Positions 35,800 to 45,307 of a DNA stretch of 64,000 nucleotides are shown here, in pieces. This DNA is from Paenibacillus taiwanensis DSM 18679 (lineage in GTDB: Bacteria > Bacillota > Bacilli > Paenibacillales > Paenibacillaceae). Positions within the stretch are counted from its first letter, which is position 1; each line of letters opens with the position of its first letter. The stretch is taken from NCBI RefSeq assembly GCF_000425125.1, contig NZ_KE384310.1:1-64000 (forward strand), in the 5' to 3' direction. The position numbers and the translations under genes were made by a program. A model generated the notes under the pieces. That model was not told the DNA's origin, searched no databases, and worked only from the letters and a program-made list of their open reading frames with translations.

Positions 35800-38631
35800 A
35801 TGACCACACACACGTTACAGAAAAAATCCCTCGTTCGTAAAGCATCCAAAGCGGTATCCCTGTGTACGATAACCGCACTATTAGCCACCATGATGATCTG
35901 GCCAAGCCCTGCTTCAGCGCAGGAGACGCCGCGCGGGCCGCAGCAGCCTTTTCTGCATGGCTACAATGCTAAGCAGATGAAGGAGTGGACACCGGAAAGT
36001 GACACATATGCAAAATATATGCGCTCGCGTGTTCCGTTGGCTCAACGGATTCAGCCATTCCAGCCCACACAAGCGCATCCGGAATTGACGACTACAGCAC
36101 AAGTGATGAATTTGTCCGCTGATTATGATAAAGAAGAGTGGTTCGAAGGCTACCGCTACAACGATAGCTTCAGCCGCAACGTATTAAAAAATTGGCAGTA
36201 CCAGGATATATATGCTTCCTGGCATGGGCTTCCGATAGCGGGTTCGCCTACTGAGGATGGCAGACGAGATTATGGTGTCGTTAACATCCCGAATCCGGCC
36301 TATACAGACGCAGCACACCGCAACGGTGTCACTAGCCTTGGCGGATGGTTCTGGCCTCGTAATATTAATTTCGCTGAGCTAGTGGAGAAGACAGCCGACG
36401 GCAAGTTTCCGGTCGCCGACAAGATGATCGAGATGGCGAAGTATTTCGGCTTTGATGGTTACTTTATTAACCAAGAGGCGACCATTAGCAAGGCTCATGC
36501 TGATTTACTGATGGAAATGCTTAAATATATGCGCGCTCAGGGCATGTATCTTAGCTGGTACGACAGCTTGACAATTGACGGCAAAATTTCATATGTCAAT
36601 GGCTTTAACGAGAAAAATTCCCCTTGGTTAAAAGATGAACGCGATGGCAAACGTGCCAATGACAGCATCTTTATGAACTATGCGTACACGCCAGAAGGTC
36701 TGGAAAGCAGCGCCGACCATGCCCGTAAGCTGGGCATTGACCCTTATGCGTCTGTGTTTGCCGGCATCGAAAATGACAAGTTCCGCTTTGATCGCGGTTT
36801 GGAGTTAGAAGCGATTTTCCGTAATGACGCCGCACGTAGTGCGCGCACCAGTGTAGCGTTATTTGGGACAGATATGGTATGGAACAAAGGTCCGAACCCA
36901 TTTGACTTAAATACACAGTCGTATGTCGAACAGCGAGAGCAGGCGTACTGGTCTGGACCTCTTGGCAACCCTGCGGAGAGCGGTAGAGCAGTGGGGACGG
37001 AATACGAAAGCTGGCCAGGCATTGCGCATTACATAGCGGAACGCTCCGTTGTAGGCTCGTATCCATTTGTAACGCGCTTTAATAATGGTCATGGTCTTGA
37101 TTTCTTTATGAACGGACAGAAGTCGAGCGATGCCGAGTGGAACAACATGGCTGCGCAGGATATTTTGCCAACTTGGCAGTGGTGGACGAAATCTGCCGGT
37201 AAAGCGCTTGCCGCAGGTTATGATTATACGACCGCATGGAACGGCGGTTCTTCACTTAAAATTGAAGGTACATTAAATAAAAATAATGCTACTGACATTC
37301 ATTTGTACAAAACGGATCTGCCTGTCACCAAAGACGTTCAATTGTCTTTGACGTATAAAGCAAACAGCAATGCGCAGCAGAATGCTGCTATTCAAGCGCT
37401 GTTATCCTTTAAAGATGATCCGAAACATCCTGTGGCAGTGAACCTGAACGGCGGACTAAGCGAGCAGTGGAGCACGGCAACAGCTGATTTGAAGTCGTTT
37501 GAAGGCCGAACAATCGCGGCGATCAGCCTTCGTGTAACGTCACAATCTAACGAAGATACAGCATTTAAAGCTAATATTGGCGAATTGAAGCTGACGAACA
37601 AGAAAACAGCGCAAGCTCCAGCGGCGCCAACAGGTTTCCAAGTTGAAAAGGCGATGTTCGATGATCAGCAAGCGGCGATGTATGTGAAATGGGCCTTTAA
37701 CGATAAGCAGCAGGATGTTTGGTATTACGATCTTATGCGAGTTATGAATGGCAAACGAGAGTCAATCGGACGTATTTATGACGAGGTGTATTACTTGAAG
37801 TCTTTGCCTCGTAACAACGAAAACGATGTGAAGTTAGAGTTGTCAGCAGTGGGCAAGGATGGTACAGCAAGCGCGCCACAAGCGATTGCATGGAAATGGG
37901 GCACAGGCGAGCGTGTAAACTTCACACAAGGGCCAATCGCGGCGACTTCCATTGAAGCTATGCATTTGGCAGGTGACAAGCTCAACATGGAAACAGGCTG
38001 GACAGAAACGATTAACATTCGTGTCATGCCTTCGACAGCGGCTAATGTGAATGTAACGTGGACATCAAGCAATGAAGCAGTGGCTAAGGTGGATGCACGT
38101 GGCAAAGTGACAGCGGTTGGGGCAGGGGATGCAATTGTAACAGCACAAACAGGACCTGTAAACGGCCAACCAGGCATTAAGCGTAATATAACTGTTAAGG
38201 TAGTAGCTCCTGTTCAAGCACAAGGCGGGGTCGTGCTGGAAGCAGAGAAATATGACGATTCCAACGGTTTATTCAAAAAGAGCAGTTACGTCAATGTGCG
38301 CGACTTGAACTTTGCAGACTGGATGTCGTTTAAGGACGTCGATTTCGGTGACAAGGGTGCTACGAAATTAACGGTTCGTGCAGCTGTGTTAGCAAAAGAC
38401 ACTCGGATGGAAGTCCGATTAGGCGGCGCGACAGGCCAACTTGTGGCAGATGTGGCCTTGCCTGTAAATACACGTCAGTTGGCACCATTTTACAAAAACT
38501 ATTCGGTTGATTTGTCCGCGGCAGTAACGGGCAAGCAGCAGGTGCATATCACGTTCAAGAACCCTAACTATCGCAACTGGACAGTACGTGATAGTGGTAT
38601 TGTCGATGTAGATTGGTTGCAGTTTCAATAA
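35800..38631 (+). CDS. Secreted GH85 endo-beta-N-acetylglucosaminidase
   Basis: A 943-residue exported enzyme predicted to cleave between the two GlcNAc residues of N-glycan cores. A signal peptide ends at ASA (38-40). The GH85 barrel (about 45-460) carries FDGYFINQE (218-226); Asn224 and Glu226 match the catalytic Asn/Glu pair known in this family. Beta-sandwich regions follow (about 460-700), then a bacterial Ig-like Big_2 domain (about 735-805) and a C-terminal CBM6-like module (about 812-943, VVLEAEKYDDSNG). No wall anchor is seen. The enzyme points to use of host or fungal glycoproteins as a sugar source, alongside the chitinase. GAGAGGTG precedes the ATG. Confidence 0.88.
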   Translation: MTTHTLQKKSLVRKASKAVSLCTITALLATMMIWPSPASAQETPRGPQQPFLHGYNAKQMKEWTPESDTYAKYMRSRVPLAQRIQPFQPTQAHPELTTTAQVMNLSADYDKEEWFEGYRYNDSFSRNVLKNWQYQDIYASWHGLPIAGSPTEDGRRDYGVVNIPNPAYTDAAHRNGVTSLGGWFWPRNINFAELVEKTADGKFPVADKMIEMAKYFGFDGYFINQEATISKAHADLLMEMLKYMRAQGMYLSWYDSLTIDGKISYVNGFNEKNSPWLKDERDGKRANDSIFMNYAYTPEGLESSADHARKLGIDPYASVFAGIENDKFRFDRGLELEAIFRNDAARSARTSVALFGTDMVWNKGPNPFDLNTQSYVEQREQAYWSGPLGNPAESGRAVGTEYESWPGIAHYIAERSVVGSYPFVTRFNNGHGLDFFMNGQKSSDAEWNNMAAQDILPTWQWWTKSAGKALAAGYDYTTAWNGGSSLKIEGTLNKNNATDIHLYKTDLPVTKDVQLSLTYKANSNAQQNAAIQALLSFKDDPKHPVAVNLNGGLSEQWSTATADLKSFEGRTIAAISLRVTSQSNEDTAFKANIGELKLTNKKTAQAPAAPTGFQVEKAMFDDQQAAMYVKWAFNDKQQDVWYYDLMRVMNGKRESIGRIYDEVYYLKSLPRNNENDVKLELSAVGKDGTASAPQAIAWKWGTGERVNFTQGPIAATSIEAMHLAGDKLNMETGWTETINIRVMPSTAANVNVTWTSSNEAVAKVDARGKVTAVGAGDAIVTAQTGPVNGQPGIKRNITVKVVAPVQAQGGVVLEAEKYDDSNGLFKKSSYVNVRDLNFADWMSFKDVDFGDKGATKLTVRAAVLAKDTRMEVRLGGATGQLVADVALPVNTRQLAPFYKNYSVDLSAAVTGKQQVHITFKNPNYRNWTVRDSGIVDVDWLQFQ

Positions 38632-38655
38632 TTAAAGCCCCTTTACAATTAGAAG

Positions 38656-38698
38656 GAGTGTCGATCAGTTCTAAGAACTTTTCGGCACTCTTTTTTTT
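38656..38698 (+). terminator. Terminator after the GH85 gene
   Basis: GAGTGTCGA pairs with TCGGCACTC (one G-U), with a 17-base loop and a following run of eight T residues. Confidence 0.85.
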
Positions 38699-38760
38699 AT
38701 TAAGTTTATTTTCGCGACATTATTTGGAAAATGACGTAAACAGGTAGAGGGGGTTACACG

Positions 38761-39543
38761 ATGAATCGAAAGGGATATCGAATCGTACTTGTAGCATTTG
38801 TATTACTGCTAGTAGGTACAACTGTGAAGGCATCAGATGTTTGGCAACTCCAGCTCTATTCTGGCAAAGTGTATTGGATGGACAAAGAACTTGAAAATAG
38901 TGCAACTACACCATTTCTGCAGAAAGAAGGGGTTGCGTACATACCTGTGCGTTCGTTCGAAAAATCAGGCATCGGCTTTACGAGATATGATGCAAAAACT
39001 AAAAATATTTATATCGATCCTTATGATACGTTCAAGCCTACATCTGTTTCTAAGGCATACGCTCGAAAGGAAGATGATTTCTTTAAATTACGAATCAATA
39101 GTAGTAAAACAAGCTACAAGGAGGGAGAGAATCTTGACATTTGGTCATCATTGGATGTAATAAGCACAGCAAGTATCACAATAAAGCATGGAAATCCTTT
39201 AGTTAGTTATTTTCTTATAGATGAGGATGGCTTGTTTGTTTCGGAAACTAGAGCCGCATCGCTCCATACAAGTACCTTGCATGTTGACGATCAAATGATC
39301 TCAGTCTGGCGGGGTATGCTGGCTCACCATTATATAGGGGCTAAATATGGATATTTTGACAAGCCAAATGGAGAACAATTATTCCATCAGGAGGTTGCCA
39401 GACCTTTGCGCCTGCCAACTGGTGATTATACGATTGGCGCTTTTGCTGAGTATAGTGTCTCTAATGAAATACAGGAACATATAGAGAACAACGAAGTTAA
39501 AAGAAAGCGTTTAGAAGCAGCAATTAAAATTAAAATCGAGTAG
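38761..39543 (+). CDS. Exported stalk-domain protein with BsuPI-like C-terminal domain
   Basis: A 260-residue protein with a signal peptide (about 1-24, cut after VKA). Residues 28-85 (KVYWMDKELENS, GVAYIPVRSFEKSGI) match the copper-amine-oxidase-N/stalk type used by paenibacilli in wall proteins. The C-terminal half (about 105-260) looks like an Ig-like BsuPI/DUF4859-type sandwich (SYKEGENLDIW, LPTGDYTIGAFAEY), though this is judged by eye. It lies after a terminator and is probably monocistronic. Function unknown; a proteinase-inhibitor-like fold is only a suggestion. GTAGAGGGGG precedes the ATG. Confidence 0.65.
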   Translation: MNRKGYRIVLVAFVLLLVGTTVKASDVWQLQLYSGKVYWMDKELENSATTPFLQKEGVAYIPVRSFEKSGIGFTRYDAKTKNIYIDPYDTFKPTSVSKAYARKEDDFFKLRINSSKTSYKEGENLDIWSSLDVISTASITIKHGNPLVSYFLIDEDGLFVSETRAASLHTSTLHVDDQMISVWRGMLAHHYIGAKYGYFDKPNGEQLFHQEVARPLRLPTGDYTIGAFAEYSVSNEIQEHIENNEVKRKRLEAAIKIKIE

Positions 39544-39666
39544 ATTACGATCCTTATGAGAATCCGTTTCTCTTAAAGCTATAATGTGCATCGCCCATGT
39601 AAAGTAGGGTTTATTTTAAAGAATAGGCCGCAGAAAAACTTTTGAGCAGCTTTGATCCGTCCGTGC

Positions 39667-39792
39667 TTATTTATGGTTGTTGTGATCCCGTTCTAAAGCT
39701 TCTTTTGCCCAATCACGTGGTGGAATCTTATAGTTAATATGCAATAACAATCCTATAATTATTAATAGAAGAATAATGATGAGTATTGACAC
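39667..39792 (-). CDS. Small single-pass membrane protein (41 residues)
   Basis: A 41-codon minus-strand ORF with a GTG start at 39792 and TAA at 39667. TGGAG lies 10 bases before the start, and an in-frame stop just upstream limits the 5' end. The product has one strongly hydrophobic segment (about residues 3-18, mostly Ile and Leu) and a short charged tail (KIPPRDWAKEALERDHNNHK), the pattern of many small bacterial membrane proteins. It lies alone in a 535-base gap. I know no family for it; the clean codon phasing is its main support. Confidence 0.5.
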   Translation of the reverse strand: MSILIIILLLIIIGLLLHINYKIPPRDWAKEALERDHNNHK

Positions 39793-40079
39793 ATGACATC
39801 AACTCCATTTTTTAAAAATTGTCTTCAAGTAAACTGCTGTTTGATGAATTGGTGTGAATTTTGTGGACAGAGAGGTCAACAGAAGAGAAGTTACATTTTT
39901 TATAGTTCTATACTGTGCAGTATAATCTAGTGTGTTCAATAACTCAAAATAATCAGCTCTACAAAATGGCTTTTGAACTAAAAATAAAAAAGTTATCCCT
40001 ACCTGCAACAATAATTGTCCAGCTACCGTTTAGAAGAGAAGATAATAACCAAACTATAACTTAAATGGAGGTATGGATG

Positions 40080-40823
40080 ATGCATAATTGGTTAAAACGT
40101 ACGGGAGTGGCGATGGTAGTTAGTGGCGCTTTAGTATTTGGAGTGTTAGGAGTTGGTAATGTGACACAATCATCTATTGCTTATGCAGCGAGTGAACAAC
40201 AGCGTGATCTGATTTCGGTAACTGGTGTTGGCAAGCTGGAGGTAGAGCCTGATATTGCTTACGTAAACTTAGGTGTTGTGACGAAGGCGGTAGAAGCTAG
40301 CGTGGCGCAAGAACTGAATGCAACTGCATTTGACAAGGTGAAGAAGGCTTTGGAGTCGTACGGTGTGCAGGCTAAAGATCTAAAGACAGTTGAATTTTCT
40401 GTTCAGCCGCAATATCAATATAAAGACAACGAAGAACCTAAGATCGTGAGCTATCAAGCTACACATAACGTATTAGTTAATTACCGCGATCTGACAAAGC
40501 TTGGCAAGATGGTGGACGCTGCTTCTAAGGCTGGTGCTAACCGAATCAATCAAATTAGCTTTGACGTAGAGAACAAGGATAGTGTAGAAACAACGGTGCT
40601 GGAGAAAGCTGTAGCACATGCGAAGAAAAAAGCCGAAGCGCTTGCTAAAGCATCAGGACGTACGCTCGGTGTTGTCGTAAACATAACAGAGTCCGGTTAC
40701 GATTATTCACCAGTTCGTTATCAGGCTGAGATGATGAAGATGGATGCTGCACCGTCATCAGCCCCGCAAGGTGGTCAAGTGAAGCTGCAAGCGACGATTC
40801 AAGTCGTATATGCTTTGAAATAG
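40080..40823 (+). CDS. Exported SIMPL-domain (DUF541/YggE-like) protein
   Basis: A 247-residue protein with a signal peptide (cut near AYA-AS) and one SIMPL domain (about 45-245; ISVTGVGKLEVEPDIAYVNLGV at its start). The family is widespread and linked to oxidative stress and, in BP26, to an oligomeric outer antigen; the biochemical role is unknown. TGGAGGT supports the ATG at 40080 (spacing 8); in-frame ATGs at 40065 and 40077 are less likely. Flanked by a terminator at 40863, so probably monocistronic. Confidence 0.85.
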   Translation: MHNWLKRTGVAMVVSGALVFGVLGVGNVTQSSIAYAASEQQRDLISVTGVGKLEVEPDIAYVNLGVVTKAVEASVAQELNATAFDKVKKALESYGVQAKDLKTVEFSVQPQYQYKDNEEPKIVSYQATHNVLVNYRDLTKLGKMVDAASKAGANRINQISFDVENKDSVETTVLEKAVAHAKKKAEALAKASGRTLGVVVNITESGYDYSPVRYQAEMMKMDAAPSSAPQGGQVKLQATIQVVYALK

Positions 40824-40862
40824 TACGACCGTATTTCATACTGAATATGGAAATAACATAAG

Positions 40863-40898
40863 AGGTTCCCGAATGTCAAATTCGGGGACCTTTAATTT
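40863..40898 (+). terminator. Terminator after the SIMPL gene
   Basis: AGGTTCCCGAAT pairs with ATTCGGGGACCT (12 bp, one G-U), followed by TTAATTTTG. Confidence 0.82.
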
Positions 40899-41004
40899 TG
40901 CTGCTAATTGCGTTAAAATAGTGGATAGTGCTCCTTTACATGGAACAAATGCGTTAATTCCGTGAATTAGCAGGTATGTATCTGTCGAAATTACGCAAAA
41001 CTAG

Positions 41005-41033
41005 TTGTATCGCCTCGCAAAACAATGTATATT
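41005..41033 (+). promoter_or_regulatory. Promoter upstream of the pot operon
   Basis: TTGTAT (41005-41010) and TATATT (41028-41033) are exactly 17 bases apart. Transcription would start near 41040 and run straight into the hairpin at 41065. Confidence 0.5.
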
Positions 41034-41064
41034 GAATATGCAAAATTAATCTACGAATGATCAG

Positions 41065-41092
41065 GCCATACCAATGGATATGGCTTTTTTTA
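41065..41092 (+). terminator. Leader terminator before potA
   Basis: GCCATA pairs with TATGGC around an 8-base loop and is followed by seven T residues. It sits about 25 bases after the predicted start of the pot transcript and 150 bases before potA, so it may act as an attenuator or end a short RNA. Confidence 0.5.
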
Positions 41093-41243
41093 ATGACGAT
41101 ATCGGAGTTTGTCTCGGATGGCTGCGCTAGTCGTCAATAACATGCCTCTATACGCGGTCGCTCTCGTTGAATAACGGACCTCGATAGAGGTTTATCTCAT
41201 TATAATGACGTTGTCCACGGATAACGGGAAGGGGTTGATGCTT

Positions 41244-42209
41244 ATGATTCGTCTGGAGAATGTAGAAAAGCATTTCGCTGGACAACCCGTAGTGCATCCC
41301 TTGTCTCTGACAATCGATGAGGGGGAGTTTCTAACACTGCTCGGACCGAGTGGTTGCGGAAAGACTACCATACTGCGTATGATCGCAGGATTTGAACAAC
41401 CGACGACTGGAATTATTCGCCTTGATGGCGAAGATGTTACCCAATTGCCGCCAAACAAGCGGAATTTGAATCTTGTATTCCAACACTATGCTTTGTTTCC
41501 CCATATGACGGTGGAGCAGAACATTCAATTTGGTTTAAAAATGAAAAAAGTTCCAGCCAAGGAGCAGCGGGAGCGCATTGATGAAGCGATCCGATTGACG
41601 CAGCTCACAGCACTTGCCAAGCGTTATCCGCATCAATTGTCAGGCGGACAGCAGCAACGTGTCGCAATCGCAAGGGCAATTGCCAATAAGCCTAAGGTGC
41701 TGCTGCTCGATGAGCCGCTTGGTGCGCTGGATCTACAGCTTCGCAAGAACTTGCAAGCTGAGCTGAAGCAGCTTCAACGCAGCCTGGGCATTACTTTTGT
41801 ATATGTTACGCACGATCAGGAAGAAGCTATGATGATGTCCGATCGGATCGTTATTATGAATACAGGAAAAGTCGAACAGATCGGGTCGCCACGGGATGTT
41901 TACGAACGCCCGGAGACGTTGTTTGCAGCAACGTTTATCGGCGAAAATAACATTTTCCATGAAGAGCGCTTGTTTACGGTGCGCCCTGAGAAGGTTCGAG
42001 TGACGCCAGAGCTGGCAGACACTCGCAAAACCGGCATTATACAAGATATCGTCTATCTCGGAAATGTGCATAAGCTTGTCATTCATCTTGAAAATGAGCC
42101 GACGTCTGTTACCAGTGTGCTGGACTTCACGGACCAGAGGGACTGGAGTATCGGGCAAAAGGTCGGTGTTCATTGGAACTTGCAGGATGAGGTGACGGTC
42201 GGACGATGA
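41244..42209 (+). CDS. potA: Polyamine ABC importer ATPase PotA
   Basis: A 321-residue ATPase of the spermidine/putrescine importer. Walker A GPSGCGKTT, signature LSGGQQQR, Walker B VLLLDEP and a C-terminal TOBE segment are seen. The start at 41244 is preferred because GGAAGGGG lies 9 bases upstream and residues IRLENVEKHF follow, as in homologues; ATGs at 41205 and 41238 are possible. The end overlaps potB by four bases, so the four genes form one operon. Confidence 0.93.
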   Translation: MIRLENVEKHFAGQPVVHPLSLTIDEGEFLTLLGPSGCGKTTILRMIAGFEQPTTGIIRLDGEDVTQLPPNKRNLNLVFQHYALFPHMTVEQNIQFGLKMKKVPAKEQRERIDEAIRLTQLTALAKRYPHQLSGGQQQRVAIARAIANKPKVLLLDEPLGALDLQLRKNLQAELKQLQRSLGITFVYVTHDQEEAMMMSDRIVIMNTGKVEQIGSPRDVYERPETLFAATFIGENNIFHEERLFTVRPEKVRVTPELADTRKTGIIQDIVYLGNVHKLVIHLENEPTSVTSVLDFTDQRDWSIGQKVGVHWNLQDEVTVGR

Positions 42210-43060
42210 ATAAACGTTCCTTCGGCGTCTTGGCACCTGTCGTCTTGTGGCTGTCTTTCTTTATGGTTATCCCGATGCTTGCTGTTATTTTTGTATCCTT
42301 TATGCAGCGAGATAACTTAGGTAACATCGTGTGGACGTTTAGCTTGGACAATTATGCGCGTTTTTTTGAGCCGTTATACCTGGGTATTTATTGGGATACG
42401 ATTTGGTTATCTGTATTAACGACGGTATTCTGTCTATTATTGAGCTATCCGCTCGCTTATTATATGACAACGCTTGGACCGAAGGCGCAGAAGTTCTGGT
42501 TAATCGGAATTACTGTGCCGTTCTGGATTAACTTCCTGATTCGAACTTACGCGTGGATCATTTTACTGCGCACGCAAGGAGTAGTGAATTCACTGCTGAT
42601 GGATATCGGCCTCATTTCGGAGCCGCTTCAAATGCTGTATACGCAAGGAGCTGTGCTGCTAGGGATGGTGTATACGTTCATCCCCTATATGGTGCTGCCG
42701 ATCTACGTGTCGTTGGAGCAGATGGATAAGCGACTGCTCGAGGCGTCTAGCGATCTTGGCGCATCACGTTGGCGCTCCTTCTGGCATATTACGCTGCCGC
42801 AAACCAAATCAGGCATGATGACGGGCAGCGTGCTTGTGTTTGTAACGACGACGGGTATGTTTGTAGTTGCAGACATATTGGGTGGTGCTAAGTCACAGAT
42901 GATTAGTAACATTATTCAGAATCAGTTTCTAGGAGCAAGGGATTGGCCGTTCGGTTCTGCATTGTCAGTTATTTTTGTCATCAGCTCGCTTGTCATTATC
43001 GGGTTGTTTAATCGTGCGCTTCGCTCGAGTTACGATTCATCTAAGGAGGCGAAAGCATGA
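42206..43060 (+). CDS. potB: Polyamine ABC importer permease PotB
   Basis: A 284-residue inner-membrane permease with about six hydrophobic segments and the cytoplasmic EAA loop (LLEASSDLGASRWRSFWHITLP, about 173-194 split across the segment) that contacts PotA. It begins with ATGA overlap to potA and ends with ATGA overlap to potC. Substrate specificity is inferred from the complete potABCD set. Confidence 0.93.
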   Translation: MNKRSFGVLAPVVLWLSFFMVIPMLAVIFVSFMQRDNLGNIVWTFSLDNYARFFEPLYLGIYWDTIWLSVLTTVFCLLLSYPLAYYMTTLGPKAQKFWLIGITVPFWINFLIRTYAWIILLRTQGVVNSLLMDIGLISEPLQMLYTQGAVLLGMVYTFIPYMVLPIYVSLEQMDKRLLEASSDLGASRWRSFWHITLPQTKSGMMTGSVLVFVTTTGMFVVADILGGAKSQMISNIIQNQFLGARDWPFGSALSVIFVISSLVIIGLFNRALRSSYDSSKEAKA

Positions 43061-43881
43061 AGACGGCACAAGCAAGCAAGCGACATCCCTGGCTGTCCAT
43101 ACATTCCTTCCTGTTGATGGCGTTTATTTACATCCCTGTACTGCTCATTATCGTGTTTTCGTTTAACGATTCACGAATGAGTACCAGTTGGAGCGGGTTT
43201 ACGTGGAAATGGTACAGCACGTTATTTGACAATCGTACCGTTATGGAGGCACTTAGCAACAGCTTGACGATAGCCTTTACCTCAACGATTATTTCTACCG
43301 TGCTAGGGACAATGGCTGCACTTGCTATTCGCAAGATGCAAAACCGCGGCAAGCAGGGTGTGATAGGACTGCTTTATATGCCAATCGTGGTACCGGACAT
43401 TATTATGGGCTTGTCTTTGCTTATTTTGTTCAGCCAATTAAAGATGGACCTTGGCAAAATGACAGTTATTATTGCACATATTACGTTTAGTATTTCGTAT
43501 GTTTATGTTATCGTATCTTCTAGGCTTGCTAACATGGGCAAGCAGTTGGAAGAAGCGGCTAACGATCTGGGAGCTAGTTCCTGGCAAACGTTCCGCTTTG
43601 TTACGCTGCCGTCGATCTGGCCAGGTGTAATTGCAGGTGCCTTGATCGCCTTTACGTTATCGATAGACGACTTTATGATTAGCTTCTTTGTATCGGGTCC
43701 TAACTCGACAACGTTGCCTATCTACATTTACGGATCGGTCAAACGCGGCATCTCGCCGGAAATTAATGCACTTTGTACCATTATGATTGTAGTCAGCGTT
43801 ATGCTGATCATCTTGGCGCAATGGCTGCTTGGACGTGGTAAATCCGATAAGGAAAAGGGCGGCTCGCTGCTGCCATTTTAA
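43057..43881 (+). CDS. potC: Polyamine ABC importer permease PotC
   Basis: A 274-residue permease, partner of PotB. Six hydrophobic segments and the EAA loop EEAANDLGASSWQTFRFVTL are seen. GGAGGCG in the potB end serves as ribosome site. It is followed by potD after 36 bases. Confidence 0.93.
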   Translation: MKTAQASKRHPWLSIHSFLLMAFIYIPVLLIIVFSFNDSRMSTSWSGFTWKWYSTLFDNRTVMEALSNSLTIAFTSTIISTVLGTMAALAIRKMQNRGKQGVIGLLYMPIVVPDIIMGLSLLILFSQLKMDLGKMTVIIAHITFSISYVYVIVSSRLANMGKQLEEAANDLGASSWQTFRFVTLPSIWPGVIAGALIAFTLSIDDFMISFFVSGPNSTTLPIYIYGSVKRGISPEINALCTIMIVVSVMLIILAQWLLGRGKSDKEKGGSLLPF

Positions 43882-43917
43882 TATTTTATTGAAGAAGGAT
43901 CAGAGAGGGGTAGGAAA

Positions 43918-44964
43918 TTGAAAAAATTGAAATGGTACGCGGTCATATTGGCCGGTTTATTGGCAGTGACTGCACTTGCAGGTTGTTCTTCTAAGTCACA
44001 GGAGACGCTTAACTTATATAGCTGGGCAGATAACTTTGATATGGACGTCATCAAGAAATTTGAAGATGAGAACAATGTGAAAGTGAACTACGCCATATTT
44101 GCCAACAATGAGGAGTTGCTGGCTAAGATTAAAGCTGGCGGTTCGGAATATGATTTGATTCAGCCATCCGACTATATGGTTGCCAGTATGATTAAGCAAG
44201 ATTTGTTGGCAGAGCTGGATTTAAAAAATATACCGAATTTTAAAAACGTAGCGGACCGTTTCAAGAACCCTGAGTTTGATCCTGGCAATAAGCATTCAAT
44301 TATTTATACGTCGGGAGTTACAGGTATTGCTTACAACACAAAGTACGTCAAAGAGCCAATTACTAGCTGGGCAGATTTGTGGAGCGAGAAATATAAAGGC
44401 AAGGTGCTGTTGCTCGAAGATAATCGTGAAGTCATCGGGATGGCTCTAAAGAAAGCCGGCAAATCCAACAGTACAACTAATGAAGCGGACATTAATGCCG
44501 CTGTAGACGACTTGCGCAAGCTGGTACCTCATGTGCTCGCATTTGATACGGATAGCATTAAACAGAAGATGATGCAAGAAGAGGGCTGGATTGGTACACT
44601 GTGGTCTGGAGATGCAGCCTATGTCAAAGCTGAAAATCCGGACGTGGAGTACGTTGTACCAAAAGAAGGCGGTACAATCTGGTCTGATAACTATGCGATT
44701 CCTAAAGGCGCGAAGAACAAGGCACTGGCTGAGAAATTTATTAATTTTATGCTGGACCCTGAAAACAGCGCAAAGAACTATGAATCGATTGGTTACAGCG
44801 ATCCGAATACGGCTGCTAAGTCATTTCATAGTAAAGAATATAATGACAACAAGATGATTAACTTGTCTGAAGATGAGCTGGGCCGCACGGAATGGCTGCT
44901 TGACGTAGGTGACAAGATTCAATTATACGACCGTCTCTGGACCGAGTTAAAGAGCGGCCGATAA
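43918..44964 (+). CDS. potD: Spermidine/putrescine-binding lipoprotein PotD
   Basis: A 348-residue substrate-binding protein. The signal ends in the lipobox LAGC with Cys23, so it is lipid-anchored on the outer face of the membrane after Lgt action. The mature part has the PotD pattern (LNLYSWADNFDMDVIKKFE, YDLIQPSDYMV, GVTGIAYNTKYV). The TTG start is backed by GAGAGGGG. Order A-B-C-D is that of Bacillus-type pot operons; no regulator gene precedes it, unlike potR-potABCD sets. Confidence 0.94.
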   Translation: MKKLKWYAVILAGLLAVTALAGCSSKSQETLNLYSWADNFDMDVIKKFEDENNVKVNYAIFANNEELLAKIKAGGSEYDLIQPSDYMVASMIKQDLLAELDLKNIPNFKNVADRFKNPEFDPGNKHSIIYTSGVTGIAYNTKYVKEPITSWADLWSEKYKGKVLLLEDNREVIGMALKKAGKSNSTTNEADINAAVDDLRKLVPHVLAFDTDSIKQKMMQEEGWIGTLWSGDAAYVKAENPDVEYVVPKEGGTIWSDNYAIPKGAKNKALAEKFINFMLDPENSAKNYESIGYSDPNTAAKSFHSKEYNDNKMINLSEDELGRTEWLLDVGDKIQLYDRLWTELKSGR

Positions 44965-45307
44965 GCCAATAGATAACATGCACGCATAAGATCCCTTACC
45001 TAAGATCCTCATGTTCATGGAGGATGGGTAAGGGATTTTTGTATCGTGGTAGTCTGATGTTAACAGGGCAGGCGGATTAACTACGCGTTTGTCATATTAA
45101 TGTACGATTATTTGACTCCGCATACTTCCTGACAGAGGAAGGGCAAGATGGTGAGAGAAGGGCATGGCACCTGATAGGTGGCTGAGTGTGTAAGCTTTTG
45201 TACAGACGCATAACTAACGAGCGCGTAAACTGGCAAATAAATATGTGAGCGTGGAGAATTGCGTAACATTTTTACAGGATTGTCTGAGAGGAAGTGACTT
45301 CATTAGG
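44965..45307. other. Intergenic region between potD and the efflux gene
   Basis: After the pot terminator this 343-base gap shows no clear promoter or ORF. An in-frame GTG at 45245 could extend the efflux protein by 21 residues but has no ribosome site. Confidence 0.5.
44991..45041 (+). terminator. Terminator of the pot operon
   Basis: A long two-part hairpin: ATCCCTTAC pairs with GTAAGGGAT outside, and ATCCTC with GAGGAT inside, followed by TTTTTG. Confidence 0.88.

Larger units (their letters stand above)
40824..41243. other. Intergenic region with pot leader
   Basis: This 420-base gap contains the SIMPL gene terminator (40863-40898), then a promoter (41005-41033) followed closely by a second intrinsic terminator (41065-41092) ahead of potA. 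No ORF of note. Confidence 0.6.
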
